A DNA stretch of 64,000 nt, taken from positions 1,194,332 through 1,258,331 of the forward strand of contig JAVSMS010000001.1 in the NCBI GenBank assembly GCA_032027085.1, given 5' to 3'. Shown here piece after piece: positions 35,769 through 44,534 of the stretch (position 1 is its first letter; each line of letters starts with the position of its first letter). The position numbers were made by a program, and so were the translations under genes. This DNA comes from Pseudorhodoplanes sp. (GTDB lineage Bacteria; Pseudomonadota; Alphaproteobacteria; Rhizobiales; Xanthobacteraceae). The notes below the pieces were generated by a model. That model saw only the letters and a program-made list of their open reading frames with translations, did not search any database and was not told the origin of the DNA.

Positions 35769-36538
35769 CACTGGGTCGGATTGAGCTTCGTGCGATCGAG
35801 ATCGGCGGCTTCAACAATCAGCGACGCCAGGGCGCGGCCAATGCAGTCATGAACCTTTTGCGCCATCGCGCTGTCCCGGGTGCCGGTATTGAGATCGAAA
35901 TTGCCGTTGTCGTTCCAGTAACGCATGATTTCGAGGCGATCGAAAAGTGGGATTTCCCGGTCGCGCGCGACAACCCGCATCGTATCCGCATAGGCGCCCG
36001 ACTGGATCATCGATTCCGTGCGTGGACTGTATTGCATGTTCATCAGAACGGCATCCGCGCCCGCTTCATGAATGGCATCGATGCCCTCATCCAGCGTGTC
36101 ACGGAATGCGTCCGGATCCACCCCGCGTATGGCATCCACAGTACCCGTTTGCCATACTACGAGATCGGGTTTCTGGTCGAGCAGCATTTTTTCGAGGTTC
36201 CCTACCATCTCTGCAGCTTTTTGACGGGGTTTGGCCGCCGTCACCACATTAACCGTGATATCCGGGAACCGCCGCCGCAGCACTTCCTCAAGATGGGCAG
36301 GATAGGCCTTTGCCCCGCCGCCGGATAAGGCCGAGGAACCCGTTCCTAGCACAAGGATGTTTAGTTGGCGTCGCTCCTTGACCGCCTTACTTACCTCTTC
36401 CAGCTTCGCGTCACCCAACAGCATGTAACCGGGCACTTCGCAGGGATCCGCCTGCGCGGCCGATATGACGGAATCTTGCGCCACGCCCGGCGCGGCAGCA
36501 AACAGCGCGAAAAACAAGCCCAGTATGAGCTTTCTCAT
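35768..36538 (-). CDS. SGNH-like protein, probably catalytically dead
   Basis: The 256-residue exported protein (signal peptide to about VAQ-21) is similar in layout to its downstream neighbour: VLGTGSSALSGG at 63-74 in place of GDS block I, and VVWQTGTVDAIRGVD at 127-141. But the block III asparagine is replaced (GTVD instead of GTN), and the C-terminal part lacks any Asp-x-x-His block. It is probably a structural or regulatory partner rather than an esterase, which is inference. Start ATG 36538 overlaps the opgC stop by four bases. Confidence 0.7.
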   Translation of the reverse strand: MRKLILGLFFALFAAAPGVAQDSVISAAQADPCEVPGYMLLGDAKLEEVSKAVKERRQLNILVLGTGSSALSGGGAKAYPAHLEEVLRRRFPDITVNVVTAAKPRQKAAEMVGNLEKMLLDQKPDLVVWQTGTVDAIRGVDPDAFRDTLDEGIDAIHEAGADAVLMNMQYSPRTESMIQSGAYADTMRVVARDREIPLFDRLEIMRYWNDNGNFDLNTGTRDSAMAQKVHDCIGRALASLIVEAADLDRTKLNPTQ

Positions 36539-37698
36539 GCCTCGCCTCCTGCGAGGTCCGCGTCCGGCGTTTTCGGCCGGGCTGCCCCTTTGCGGCCCGT
36601 CGAGGTCTTGTACCACGACAAGAGCCATGCAACCGCAACCATAATAAGAATACCTAACGCGCTGACCGCAATTTGCATCGCGATCCCGCCCGAAATCTCA
36701 ACCTTGGCGAAATGCGCGGCGAAGGCGAGAAACACGCCAAGGCAGAAAATTTCCAGCGAATGCTGCCCGCACAGAATGGCGGGCCGCAACCATTTCAATT
36801 TGAGGGCTGGCCAGTTTCGGGGAACGAAGTGAACCGTAACCGCCGCCAACGCCAGGAAATGCGCAAACCGCAAGACGTCGAGATTCGTCTTATCAATCGG
36901 GTAGATGTATTCGGCGAGCCATTTCGGCACCAGCGGGGCCAATCTGGGAAAATGCCATGTCAGCGTGATGCAAAACGCAAAGACCAGATACGCGATGGCA
37001 ATGATGATCGTCACGCGTGATCTTAGCAGTCCCTTCAGCCGCTCCGCGCCTCCCACGCCGCACCACGCGCCGAACACAAACAGCAACTGCCAGGCGAACG
37101 GATTGAAGAACCAGACGCCCGCGGGATAGGCCGGCAAATTCCAGCCGAACTCCCAGGTCGCGACATAGAGCGCAACAGAAGCAGCAAGCGCCACCGTCGC
37201 GTTGCGCAGCAGCAACCACAGCACCGGCGCGAAAAAGACCATCAACACGATGTAGAGCGGCAATACATCCATGTTGACCGGCTTGAACCGAAGCAGCAGC
37301 GCTTGAAAGATGGTCACATCGGGCTGCTGCAGGAAATCCAGCACTCCCATTTCTTCGGCATAAAGAGGATTCTGGAAGCTGCGCGCCACATAGGCGATCT
37401 GCGCCAGATAGATGGCGAACAGAAAAATATGGGCAACATAGATTTGCCAGGCGCGCTTCAGGATGCGCGCACCGGACACGACGAACCCATAATCGCGCAT
37501 GGCGCGGCCATATACGAAGGCAGCGGTGAATCCCGAAATAAAAATGAAAATTTCAGTAGCGTCGCTGAAACCGTAGTTTCGTATCGTAACCCAGGCGACG
37601 ATATTAGACGGGATATGATCGAGATAGATCAGCCATAGTGCAATGCCACGAAACAGATCGAGACGCAGATCGCGGTCCGTCGGCATTGTGGGAGCCAT
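36535..37698 (-). CDS. OpgC-domain membrane acyltransferase
   Basis: The 387-residue protein has about ten transmembrane helices and the OpgC family opening DRDLRLDLFRGIALWLIYLDH with SNIVAWVTIRNYGFSDATEIFIFISGF, and a C-terminal GQHSLEIFCLGVFLAFAAHF. OpgC proteins transfer succinyl groups to periplasmic glucans. It heads an operon with two SGNH proteins, which suggests an acyl-transfer and editing unit for a periplasmic or surface glycan; this is inference. No opgG or opgH gene is present in the window. Confidence 0.85.
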   Translation of the reverse strand: MAPTMPTDRDLRLDLFRGIALWLIYLDHIPSNIVAWVTIRNYGFSDATEIFIFISGFTAAFVYGRAMRDYGFVVSGARILKRAWQIYVAHIFLFAIYLAQIAYVARSFQNPLYAEEMGVLDFLQQPDVTIFQALLLRFKPVNMDVLPLYIVLMVFFAPVLWLLLRNATVALAASVALYVATWEFGWNLPAYPAGVWFFNPFAWQLLFVFGAWCGVGGAERLKGLLRSRVTIIIAIAYLVFAFCITLTWHFPRLAPLVPKWLAEYIYPIDKTNLDVLRFAHFLALAAVTVHFVPRNWPALKLKWLRPAILCGQHSLEIFCLGVFLAFAAHFAKVEISGGIAMQIAVSALGILIMVAVAWLLSWYKTSTGRKGAARPKTPDADLAGGEA

Positions 37699-37824
37699 TG
37701 CTTTGATTTCCGGCCTATGATCCGGTCAGATTTGCCGACCGGATCAGCCGTTGCAAGCGTCGAGATGAGCCTGTTCAATAGTATCGTTTTCAATATATCG
37801 TTGTGCAATGATACAGGTTCCGAC

Positions 37825-38214
37825 ATGTACCGCGCCGTGACCCGGAACATTGAAGTCACCGTCTTGCCGCGATTCCTTCCCGAGCGATCGGCGCCGGACA
37901 AGGGTCACTTCTTCTGGGCCTACACGATCGCCATCACCAATCTTGGCCGGGATGCCGTGCAGCTAATGACCCGTTATTGGCAGATCACCGACGCACAGGG
38001 GCGCGTGCAGGAAGTCCGCGGCGCCGGTGTTGTCGGAGAGCAGCCGGTACTGGAGCCCGGAGAATCATTTGAATATACGAGCGGAGTTCCGCTGCCGACA
38101 CCGTCCGGTTTCATGACCGGCAGCTACGGCATGGTGACCGGAAAAGGCGAACGTTTCGATATCGACATACCTGCCTTTTCGCTGGATTCCACGCCAAGCC
38201 GCACAATCAATTGA
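37825..38214 (+). CDS. apaG: ApaG protein
   Basis: A 129-residue protein of the ApaG family (Co2+/Mg2+ efflux-associated, single FN3-like fold): MYRAVTRNIEVTVLPRFLPE, HFFWAYTIAITNLGRDAVQL, RYWQITDAQGRVQEVRGAGV, VGEQPVLEPGESFEYTSGVP and SGFMTGSYGMV. ATG 37825 matches the family start. It is convergent with hslO, their coding ends overlapping by eight bases in the palindrome TCAATTGA. Confidence 0.95.
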   Translation: MYRAVTRNIEVTVLPRFLPERSAPDKGHFFWAYTIAITNLGRDAVQLMTRYWQITDAQGRVQEVRGAGVVGEQPVLEPGESFEYTSGVPLPTPSGFMTGSYGMVTGKGERFDIDIPAFSLDSTPSRTIN

Positions 38215-39223
38215 CCGGCCCCGCGCCATCTTCCCGCACGTCTTCGGGATCGAAAGTGTAGGTCTGGCTGCAGAATTCGCAGGTCACCGCGATCTTGTCA
38301 TTCTCGACCATGTGGTCGCGATCATCCTGCGAGAAGCTTCGTAGCATCGCTTCCACGCTGTCGCGCGAGCAGGAACATTGCGCGACCACGGTTGCATTCT
38401 TGAACACACGGACACCGCGTTCGTGGAACAGCCGGTAAACCAGCTCTTCCGTCGAGAGAACGGGGTCAATCAGTTCAATATCCGCAACGGTCTCAACCAG
38501 CGAACGGCCTTCCACCCAGGCGTCGTCCTCTACGATCACGTGTTTTTCCATTCCCTCGGGAGCATCGCCCGGATCGAGATCGGCCACGCGCATGCGCTCC
38601 GACGCTTTCGGAAGGAATTGCACCATGATCCCGCCGGCGCGCCAGCGGTGTTTAAGACTGTCACTTTGGTCGCTACGGAATTCTTCCGCCACGGCGAGCC
38701 GGACGCGCGTCGGTATCTGTTCCGAGCGGCGAAAATATTCATGGGCCGCTTCTTCAAGGCCCTCGCCTTCCAACGCCACAACTCCCTGGTAACGGCTCAT
38801 ATCGCCGCCTTGGTCGACGGTCATGGCAAGATGGCCAAAGCCTAGCAACTCTGCGGAAGATGTCTTCTTCTCCGCGATGGCCGAAGCGACGCGGCTTTTG
38901 TCAAAGCGCGCGCAAGCGCGCACCTTGCCGCCGGTCGCGTAGTCGACGACAAGCATCCGCACCGGACCGTCAGTCTGGGTCTGCAGAATGAAGCGGCCAT
39001 CGAATTTCAGGGCCGATCCGAACAATGCGGCAAGCGCAATGGCTTCGCCAAGAAGGCTGGCGACGGGCGCGGGATAGTCATGGCGAGACAGGATCTCATC
39101 CACCGCCGGGCCGAGCCGGACCGCCCGGCCGCGCAAATCCAGCGCCGCCACTTCGAATGGCAGGATCGTGTCGTCAGCGGACTGGGTCGCCGGCGTTCTG
39201 GTCGGAATCTCTATGTTTTTCAT
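38207..39223 (-). CDS. hslO: Redox-regulated chaperone Hsp33
   Basis: The 338-residue Hsp33 has the zinc-binding thiol switch at its C-terminus: CSC (AQCSCSRDSVEAML) and CEFC (VTCEFCSQTY), plus the conserved core VRMLVVDYATGGKVRACARF and MTVDQGGDMSRYQGVV. It becomes an active holdase when the cysteines oxidise. The ATG at 39223 overlaps the argF stop by one base (TGATG), so it is the last gene of the argD-argF-hslO operon. Confidence 0.95.
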   Translation of the reverse strand: MKNIEIPTRTPATQSADDTILPFEVAALDLRGRAVRLGPAVDEILSRHDYPAPVASLLGEAIALAALFGSALKFDGRFILQTQTDGPVRMLVVDYATGGKVRACARFDKSRVASAIAEKKTSSAELLGFGHLAMTVDQGGDMSRYQGVVALEGEGLEEAAHEYFRRSEQIPTRVRLAVAEEFRSDQSDSLKHRWRAGGIMVQFLPKASERMRVADLDPGDAPEGMEKHVIVEDDAWVEGRSLVETVADIELIDPVLSTEELVYRLFHERGVRVFKNATVVAQCSCSRDSVEAMLRSFSQDDRDHMVENDKIAVTCEFCSQTYTFDPEDVREDGAGPVN

Positions 39224-40149
39224 CACATGGTCGCATTCAGGCACCAAGTAAGGATGCCCTTCTGCGCATGCAAGCGGTTCTCCGCCTCGTCGAACACCAC
39301 CGATTGACGGCCGTCCATCACCTCGTCCGTGACTTCCTCGCCGCGATGGGCCGGCAGACAATGCATGAAAATCGCATCCGGCCGGGCCTTGGTCATCAAT
39401 TTGGCATTCACCTGATAACGGCTGAGCAGATTGTGGCGATTAGCCTGGGACTGCTCATCGCCCATCGAGACCCATGTGTCGGTGACTACGCAATCGGCGT
39501 CTTTGACCGCCCGTTCCGGATCTTCGCCGATTTCGATAGCCGCGCCGGAACTCTTCATCCAGTCCAGCAGCCATTTTTTCGGTTTCAGTTCCGGCGGAGA
39601 GGCGACCTTGAGCAGGAATTCGAAACGTTCCGCGGCGTGCATCCAGGATGCCAGCACGTTGTTGGCGTCGCCGGTCCAAGCGACGGTCCGCCCGCGGATT
39701 GGCCCCCGGTGTTCCTCGAATGTCATCACGTCAGCCATGACTTGGCAGGGATGCGACCGCTTGGTCAGACCATTGATCACCGGGACCGACGCGTATTTTG
39801 CAAGTTCATCGACAATATTGTGATCGAGCGTGCGGATCATGATGACATCGACGTAACGCGACATCACCCGCGCCGTATCGGCGATGGTCTCGCCACGGCC
39901 GAGTTGCATTTCCTGTCCGGTCAATACGATGGCTTCGCCACCCAGTTGCCGCATGGCCACATCGAACGACACCCGCGTGCGCGTCGACGGCTTGTCAAAG
40001 ATCATCGCCAGGGTTTGTCCGGCGAGCGGCCGTACATTCGTGCCGGATTGCCGCGCTGTCTTCATCGCCCTCGCCTGTTCGATCATCCCGCGGAGCTCGT
40101 CAGAGGGAATATCGATCAGATCCAGAAAATGACGCACGCTGCCGCTCAT
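39223..40149 (-). CDS. argF: Ornithine carbamoyltransferase
   Basis: The 308-residue enzyme makes citrulline from ornithine and carbamoyl phosphate in arginine synthesis. Seen: the carbamoyl-phosphate motif [11 protein letters not shown], a [18 protein letters not shown] block, and the ornithine motif [12 protein letters not shown]. The start overlaps the argD stop by four bases, and the stop overlaps hslO by one base. Confidence 0.97.
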   Translation of the reverse strand: MSGSVRHFLDLIDIPSDELRGMIEQARAMKTARQSGTNVRPLAGQTLAMIFDKPSTRTRVSFDVAMRQLGGEAIVLTGQEMQLGRGETIADTARVMSRYVDVIMIRTLDHNIVDELAKYASVPVINGLTKRSHPCQVMADVMTFEEHRGPIRGRTVAWTGDANNVLASWMHAAERFEFLLKVASPPELKPKKWLLDWMKSSGAAIEIGEDPERAVKDADCVVTDTWVSMGDEQSQANRHNLLSRYQVNAKLMTKARPDAIFMHCLPAHRGEEVTDEVMDGRQSVVFDEAENRLHAQKGILTWCLNATM

Positions 40150-41351
40150 GCCACGGCATCCTTCTTGAGAGATGATTGTGCCTGGGCAAGCCGCGCACAG
40201 GCACGGTCGATCATGCCGATGGCCTCCGTGACTTCAGCCTCGCCGGCGATGAGTGGTGGCAGCAAACGCACGACATTATCACCTGCCGCGACAGTCAGAA
40301 GCTTCTCAGCGCGCAGTCCATTCACCAGATCGCCTTGCGGCACGACTGCTCGCAAACCGATCAGCAGGCCTTCGCCGCGCACTTCCGAGATCACTGTCGG
40401 GTAACGATCCTTGAGTTCAGCAAGTCGTTGTTTAAACAGGATGGAGATCTTGCGCACGTTTTCCAGAAAGCCGTCACTGAGCACAACGTCGAGCACTGCA
40501 TTGCCGACGGACATGGCCAGAGGATTGCCTCCGAATGTGGAGCCGTGCGTACCGACGGTCATTCCTTTTGCAGCTTCCGCTGTCGCAAGGCAGGCGCCTA
40601 TCGGAAAGCCGCCACCCAGCGCCTTTGCAAGCGCCATGATATCCGGCGTGATTCCGCTGCGCTGATAGGCGAACAACTCGCCGGTACGACCGACGCCGGT
40701 TTGCACTTCGTCAAGAACGAGCAAGAGTCCCTGCTCGTCGCAGACCTGCCGCAGGGCCTTGAGGAATTGTGGCGGCACGACACGAACGCCGCCCTCGCCC
40801 TGCACCGGTTCAATCAGAATGGCCGCCGTATTGTCGTTGATCGATTTCTTGACCAACTCGATGTCGCCGAACGGCAATTGATCGAAGCCTTCGGCCACCG
40901 GTCCGAAGCCTTCGAGATATTTCTTCTGTCCGCCGGCGGCGAGCGTGGCCAACGTGCGGCCGTGGAAAGCCCCCTCGAAGGTAATGATCCGGAACCGTTC
41001 CGGATGGCCATTCACCGCATGGAATTTGCGCGCCGTCTTGATCGCGCATTCCATGGCTTCCGCCCCGGAATTTGCGAAGAAGACCGTGTCGGCAAAGCTG
41101 TTTTGGCAGAGCCGCGCGGCAAGCCGCTCGGCTTCCGGAATCCGAAAGAGATTGGAGACATGCCAGAGCTTTTGCCCCTGTTCGGTCAGCGCAGCCACCA
41201 ATTTGGGGTGTGCATGGCCGAGCACGTTGACCGCCACACCACAGGCAAAGTCCAGATAGTGCTCGCCGTTGGTCGTGATCAGCCAGGCGCCCTCGCCCCG
41301 CTCGAAAGCAAGATCAGCACGCGCATAGGTCGGTAGAAGGTGTGAGCTCAC
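40146..41351 (-). CDS. argD: Acetylornithine aminotransferase
   Basis: The PLP enzyme (401 residues from GTG 41351) transfers an amino group from glutamate to N-acetylglutamate semialdehyde. Motifs: [46 protein letters not shown] and the PLP-lysine region [15 protein letters not shown], then [13 protein letters not shown]. The GTG at 41351 is preferred over TTG 41366 because family members begin near SHLLPTYAR. It heads the arginine operon, divergent from gcrA. Confidence 0.95.
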   Translation of the reverse strand: MSSHLLPTYARADLAFERGEGAWLITTNGEHYLDFACGVAVNVLGHAHPKLVAALTEQGQKLWHVSNLFRIPEAERLAARLCQNSFADTVFFANSGAEAMECAIKTARKFHAVNGHPERFRIITFEGAFHGRTLATLAAGGQKKYLEGFGPVAEGFDQLPFGDIELVKKSINDNTAAILIEPVQGEGGVRVVPPQFLKALRQVCDEQGLLLVLDEVQTGVGRTGELFAYQRSGITPDIMALAKALGGGFPIGACLATAEAAKGMTVGTHGSTFGGNPLAMSVGNAVLDVVLSDGFLENVRKISILFKQRLAELKDRYPTVISEVRGEGLLIGLRAVVPQGDLVNGLRAEKLLTVAAGDNVVRLLPPLIAGEAEVTEAIGMIDRACARLAQAQSSLKKDAVA

Positions 41352-41736
41352 GGCAGCGCGTCCCAAAGGTCCGGCAACGAGGGTCCGGGCAGCTTGAAAT
41401 GAAATGTGCCGCCTCTTCGGGCGGCACTATAGTCATTTTAGGACCGCTCGCCCGACTGTCAACCGAGGGAAGCGGTAACACCATACCGCACAGCGTTGAA
41501 CTAGCAGTGGAAACCGGCTGTTTTCAGGGCGGAAATTGGGGATGCCGGGTTTCCGGACTCTTGCACGCGAGTCCCGCCATCTTGTAGGGTTTTTCAAGCG
41601 AGATACGACATCTCGTGCGGCGGACTGTCACCTAGTTCCATTTGTGCCTGCGTCACGTTGGGCCAGCCCATGCGGCTGCCTGATGAGGAAGGCGGATTCT
41701 GCCGAGAAATCAGCCGGAGGGAGCCCGGGAGAGGCC
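41352..41736. promoter_or_regulatory. argD/gcrA intergenic region with three GANTC sites
   Basis: A 385-bp stretch between divergent genes. It carries three CcrM methylation sites, GACTC at 41556, GAGTC at 41569 and GATTC at 41695, all in the gcrA-proximal half. GcrA acts at methylated GANTC promoters, so self-regulation or cell-cycle timing is possible. Three sites in this length is only slightly above chance. No gene is seen. Confidence 0.4.
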
Positions 41737-42237
41737 ATGACGATCGGTTGGACGGACGAACGGGTGGAACTTCTGAAGAAGCTGTGGGCTGACGGCCTGT
41801 CGGCGAGCCAGATTGCCGCCGAGTTGGGCGGGATTACCCGTAATGCGGTCATCGGCAAGGTCCATCGCCTTGGCCTGTCTGGTCGCGCCAAGAGTCCCTC
41901 TTCCGCCACCCCACGGCAGCGGAAGCCTCGCCAGTCACACATGCTGCGGGTTTCGCGGCCGGCCATGCGCGGCAATACGGCACTCGCTTACGCCTATGAC
42001 TACGACGTCGAAGCGGAGCCTGCCCCCGTCGAGAACATCATCCCTCTCGGTCAGCGCCGCACGTTGCTCGAACTGACGGAAGAAACCTGCCGCTGGCCCA
42101 TCGGCGATCCGGCCACGCAGGATTTCTATTTCTGCGGCGGCAAGTCGGTGGCGGGCGTCCCTTACTGCAGCTATCACAGCCGCATCGCCTATCAGCCGCC
42201 GGCTGCACGCCGCGACAAACGGCCAGTCCGGGGCTAG
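41737..42237 (+). CDS. gcrA: Cell-cycle regulator GcrA
   Basis: The 166-residue protein has the GcrA N-terminal HTH (GWTDERVELLKKLWADGLSASQIAAELGGITRNAVIGKVHRLGLSGRAK, residues 4-52), a linker, and the C-terminal sigma70-binding region with TCRWPIGDP and FYFCGGKSVAGVPYCSYHSRIAYQP. It works with sigma70 at promoters with CcrM-methylated GANTC. ATG 41737 follows GGGAGAGG. Convergent with phoB, separated by only three bases. Confidence 0.95.
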   Translation: MTIGWTDERVELLKKLWADGLSASQIAAELGGITRNAVIGKVHRLGLSGRAKSPSSATPRQRKPRQSHMLRVSRPAMRGNTALAYAYDYDVEAEPAPVENIIPLGQRRTLLELTEETCRWPIGDPATQDFYFCGGKSVAGVPYCSYHSRIAYQPPAARRDKRPVRG

Positions 42238-42247
42238 GCGCTAGCCC
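42231..42247. terminator. Hairpin between gcrA and phoB containing both stop codons
   Basis: GGGCTAG-GCG-CTAGCCC is a perfect seven-base stem with a three-base loop. The left arm ends in the TAG stop of gcrA, and the right arm begins with the TAG stop of phoB on the other strand. It lacks a T-run, but as a GC-rich hairpin at a convergent junction it may act as a bidirectional terminator. Confidence 0.5.
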
Positions 42248-42951
42248 GCCTTGCCGAAGCGGTCGTCAATGGAATAGCCGGATCCGCGCACAGTGCGGAT
42301 CGGATCGATGTCGCGGCCGCGATTGAGGGCTTTGCGCAAACGCCCGACATGCACGTCGACAGTACGCTCGTCGATATAGACGTCGCTCCCCCACACCCCA
42401 TCCAGCAATTGCTCGCGTGTGAAGACACGGCCCGGTCGCTCCATCAGATATTCGAGCAGCCGGTATTCCGTAGGCCCGAGATTGACGTCGCGACCAGCCC
42501 GCGACACCCGCTTCTTGATACGGTCGAGTTCGATTTCACCCAAGGTCAGCGTGTCGGCCATGCGCTCGGGCTTTGAACGCCGCAACAGCGAGCGCACCCG
42601 CGCCAACAATTCCGGAACGGAGAATGGCTTCACAACATAGTCGTCAGCACCGGTCGCAAGGCCGCGCACACGCTCGCTTTCCTCGCCACGTGCGGTCAGC
42701 ATGATGATGGGAAGTGATTTTGTTTCCTGGCGCGCCCGCAGCCTGCGGCACAGCTCTATTCCCGACAGGCCTGGCAGCATCCAGTCGAGCACGATCAGAT
42801 CGGGTAATCTCTCGCGCAGCCATATGTCCGCGTCATCGCCGCGGGCCACTGTTTCAACGTTGTAACCATCGGCTTCAAGATTGTAGCGCAGAAGCAGCGA
42901 CAGCGGCACTTCATCCTCCACAATGAGAATCTGCGCACTCTGGCCGTTCAT
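42241..42951 (-). CDS. phoB: Phosphate regulon response regulator PhoB
   Basis: A 236-residue OmpR-type regulator: receiver with ILIVEDEVPLSLLL, phosphorylation aspartate in LIVLDWMLPGLSG, and lysine in YVVKPF; winged-helix effector domain with GPTEYRLLEYLMERPGRVFTREQLLDGVWG and RTVDVHVGRLRKALN. It binds the Pho box. It is the last gene of the pstSCAB-phoU-phoB operon, 12 bases after phoU. Confidence 0.97.
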   Translation of the reverse strand: MNGQSAQILIVEDEVPLSLLLRYNLEADGYNVETVARGDDADIWLRERLPDLIVLDWMLPGLSGIELCRRLRARQETKSLPIIMLTARGEESERVRGLATGADDYVVKPFSVPELLARVRSLLRRSKPERMADTLTLGEIELDRIKKRVSRAGRDVNLGPTEYRLLEYLMERPGRVFTREQLLDGVWGSDVYIDERTVDVHVGRLRKALNRGRDIDPIRTVRGSGYSIDDRFGKAG

Positions 42952-42963
42952 AAATATCTCCAG

Positions 42964-43677
42964 CTAGCTTCGCGCCGGTGTAAAGGCCGTGGTGTCCCTT
43001 TTCGGCCGCTCGGCAGCGAGCGGACGACCTTCGACCATGTAGTGCACTGTCTCGGCGATATTTGTCGCATGGTCGCCCATGCGTTCGATATTCTTGGCTG
43101 AAAACATCATATGAATTCCGCGGCCGATACTGCGCGGATCTTCCGCCATGTAGGTGAGTATCTCTCGGAACAGCGAGGTGCAAAGCGAGTCGATCTCTTC
43201 ATCACCTTCCCAGACGGCAAGCGCATTCCCGAGATTGCGGGTGGCGTAGCTGTCGAGGACCTGCTTGAGTTGCCCGAGAACAAGCCCGGACATGTGCTCG
43301 ATGCCGCGGATAATGGTCTGCGGCGGCAGATCCTCAGTCAGTTGATTGACCCGCTTGGCGATATTCTTCGCGAGGTCGCCGATCCGCTCGAGATCGTTGC
43401 AAACCCGCAGCGCACCGACAACTTCGCGCAGATCAACCGCCATCGGCTGACGCCTGGCAATGGTCAGGATGGCGCGCTCCTCGATCTCGCGCTGCAATTC
43501 ATCGATTGCCGCATCACGCTCGATGACCCGGTTCGCCAAGCCCGTATCTCTCTTTATCAACGCATCGACAGCGTCAGCGACGCTTTTCTCGGCCAGTCCG
43601 CCCATCTCGGCGACCATGCGGCTCAACTCTTCAAGATCGGCATCGAATGCCTTGGCGATATGTTCCATCATATTCAT
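42964..43677 (-). CDS. phoU: Phosphate signalling protein PhoU
   Basis: A 237-residue protein of two similar PhoU three-helix domains with the metal motifs ERIGDLAKNIAKR and ERMGDHATNIAETV. It links PstSCAB transport to inhibition of PhoR. ATG 43677 is chosen because the family begins near MEHIAKAFDADLEEL. Located between pstB and phoB in the same direction. Confidence 0.95.
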   Translation of the reverse strand: MNMMEHIAKAFDADLEELSRMVAEMGGLAEKSVADAVDALIKRDTGLANRVIERDAAIDELQREIEERAILTIARRQPMAVDLREVVGALRVCNDLERIGDLAKNIAKRVNQLTEDLPPQTIIRGIEHMSGLVLGQLKQVLDSYATRNLGNALAVWEGDEEIDSLCTSLFREILTYMAEDPRSIGRGIHMMFSAKNIERMGDHATNIAETVHYMVEGRPLAAERPKRDTTAFTPARS

Positions 43678-43702
43678 GCCCTTGCCCGTCGTTTCACCGC
43701 GC

Positions 43703-44518
43703 CTAGCCGAAGCGGCCGGTGATGTAATCCTGCGTGCGGCGATCCTCCGGCGTCGTGAAGACCTTTTCCGTCGGCCCGTGCTCGACAAGCGTGCCAAGAT
43801 GAAAGAAGGCCGTGCGCTGCGAGACACGCGCCGCCTGCTGCATCGAATGGGTTACGATCACGATCGTGAAGTTTTCCCGCAGCTCATCCATCAATTCCTC
43901 AATCTTCGCCGTTGCGATCGGATCGAGCGCGGAGCAGGGTTCATCCATGAGAATGACCTCCGGCCCCACCGCGATCGCGCGGGCGATGCACAGCCGCTGC
44001 TGCTGGCCGCCGGACAGCCCGGTTCCGGAATCACCCAGCCTGTCTTTCACCTCCTCAAACAGCCCCGCCTTTTGCAGGCTGTTAATGACGATCTCGTCGA
44101 GGTCGGCCTTGTTGCGCGCCAGACCGTGAATGCGTGGCCCGTAAGCCACGTTCTCGTAAATTGATTTAGGGAATGGATTTGGCTTCTGGAATACCATCCC
44201 TACGCGCGCCCGAAGCTGCACGACGTCGAGGGAGCGGTCATAGACATCATGACCGTCGATTTCGATTATTCCGGTGACGCGCGCGGCCGGTATCGTATCG
44301 TTCATGCGATTGATGCAGCGCAGGAAGGTCGACTTCCCGCAGCCCGACGGCCCGATAAAGGCCATCACCGAGTTTTCCGGAATGTCAATCGTAACATTCT
44401 TTAGCGCGTGCTTCTCGCCATAATAGACGTTGACGTCGCGCGCCGTGATTTTTGGGCGCGACACATTCGGCGCATGGTGCGGCCGTCCGGTCTGAACGAG
44501 GGCATCCATTGCTAGCAT
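43703..44518 (-). CDS. pstB: Phosphate ABC transporter ATPase PstB
   Basis: The 271-residue ATPase has Walker [16 protein letters not shown], the PstB RINRM-type Q-loop region [20 protein letters not shown], signature [14 protein letters not shown], Walker [15 protein letters not shown] and the [10 protein letters not shown]-loop. It powers phosphate import with PstC and PstA. Sixteen bases separate it from pstA. Confidence 0.97.
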   Translation of the reverse strand: MLAMDALVQTGRPHHAPNVSRPKITARDVNVYYGEKHALKNVTIDIPENSVMAFIGPSGCGKSTFLRCINRMNDTIPAARVTGIIEIDGHDVYDRSLDVVQLRARVGMVFQKPNPFPKSIYENVAYGPRIHGLARNKADLDEIVINSLQKAGLFEEVKDRLGDSGTGLSGGQQQRLCIARAIAVGPEVILMDEPCSALDPIATAKIEELMDELRENFTIVIVTHSMQQAARVSQRTAFFHLGTLVEHGPTEKVFTTPEDRRTQDYITGRFG

Positions 44519-44534
44519 CTCCTGTTCTTCTTGC

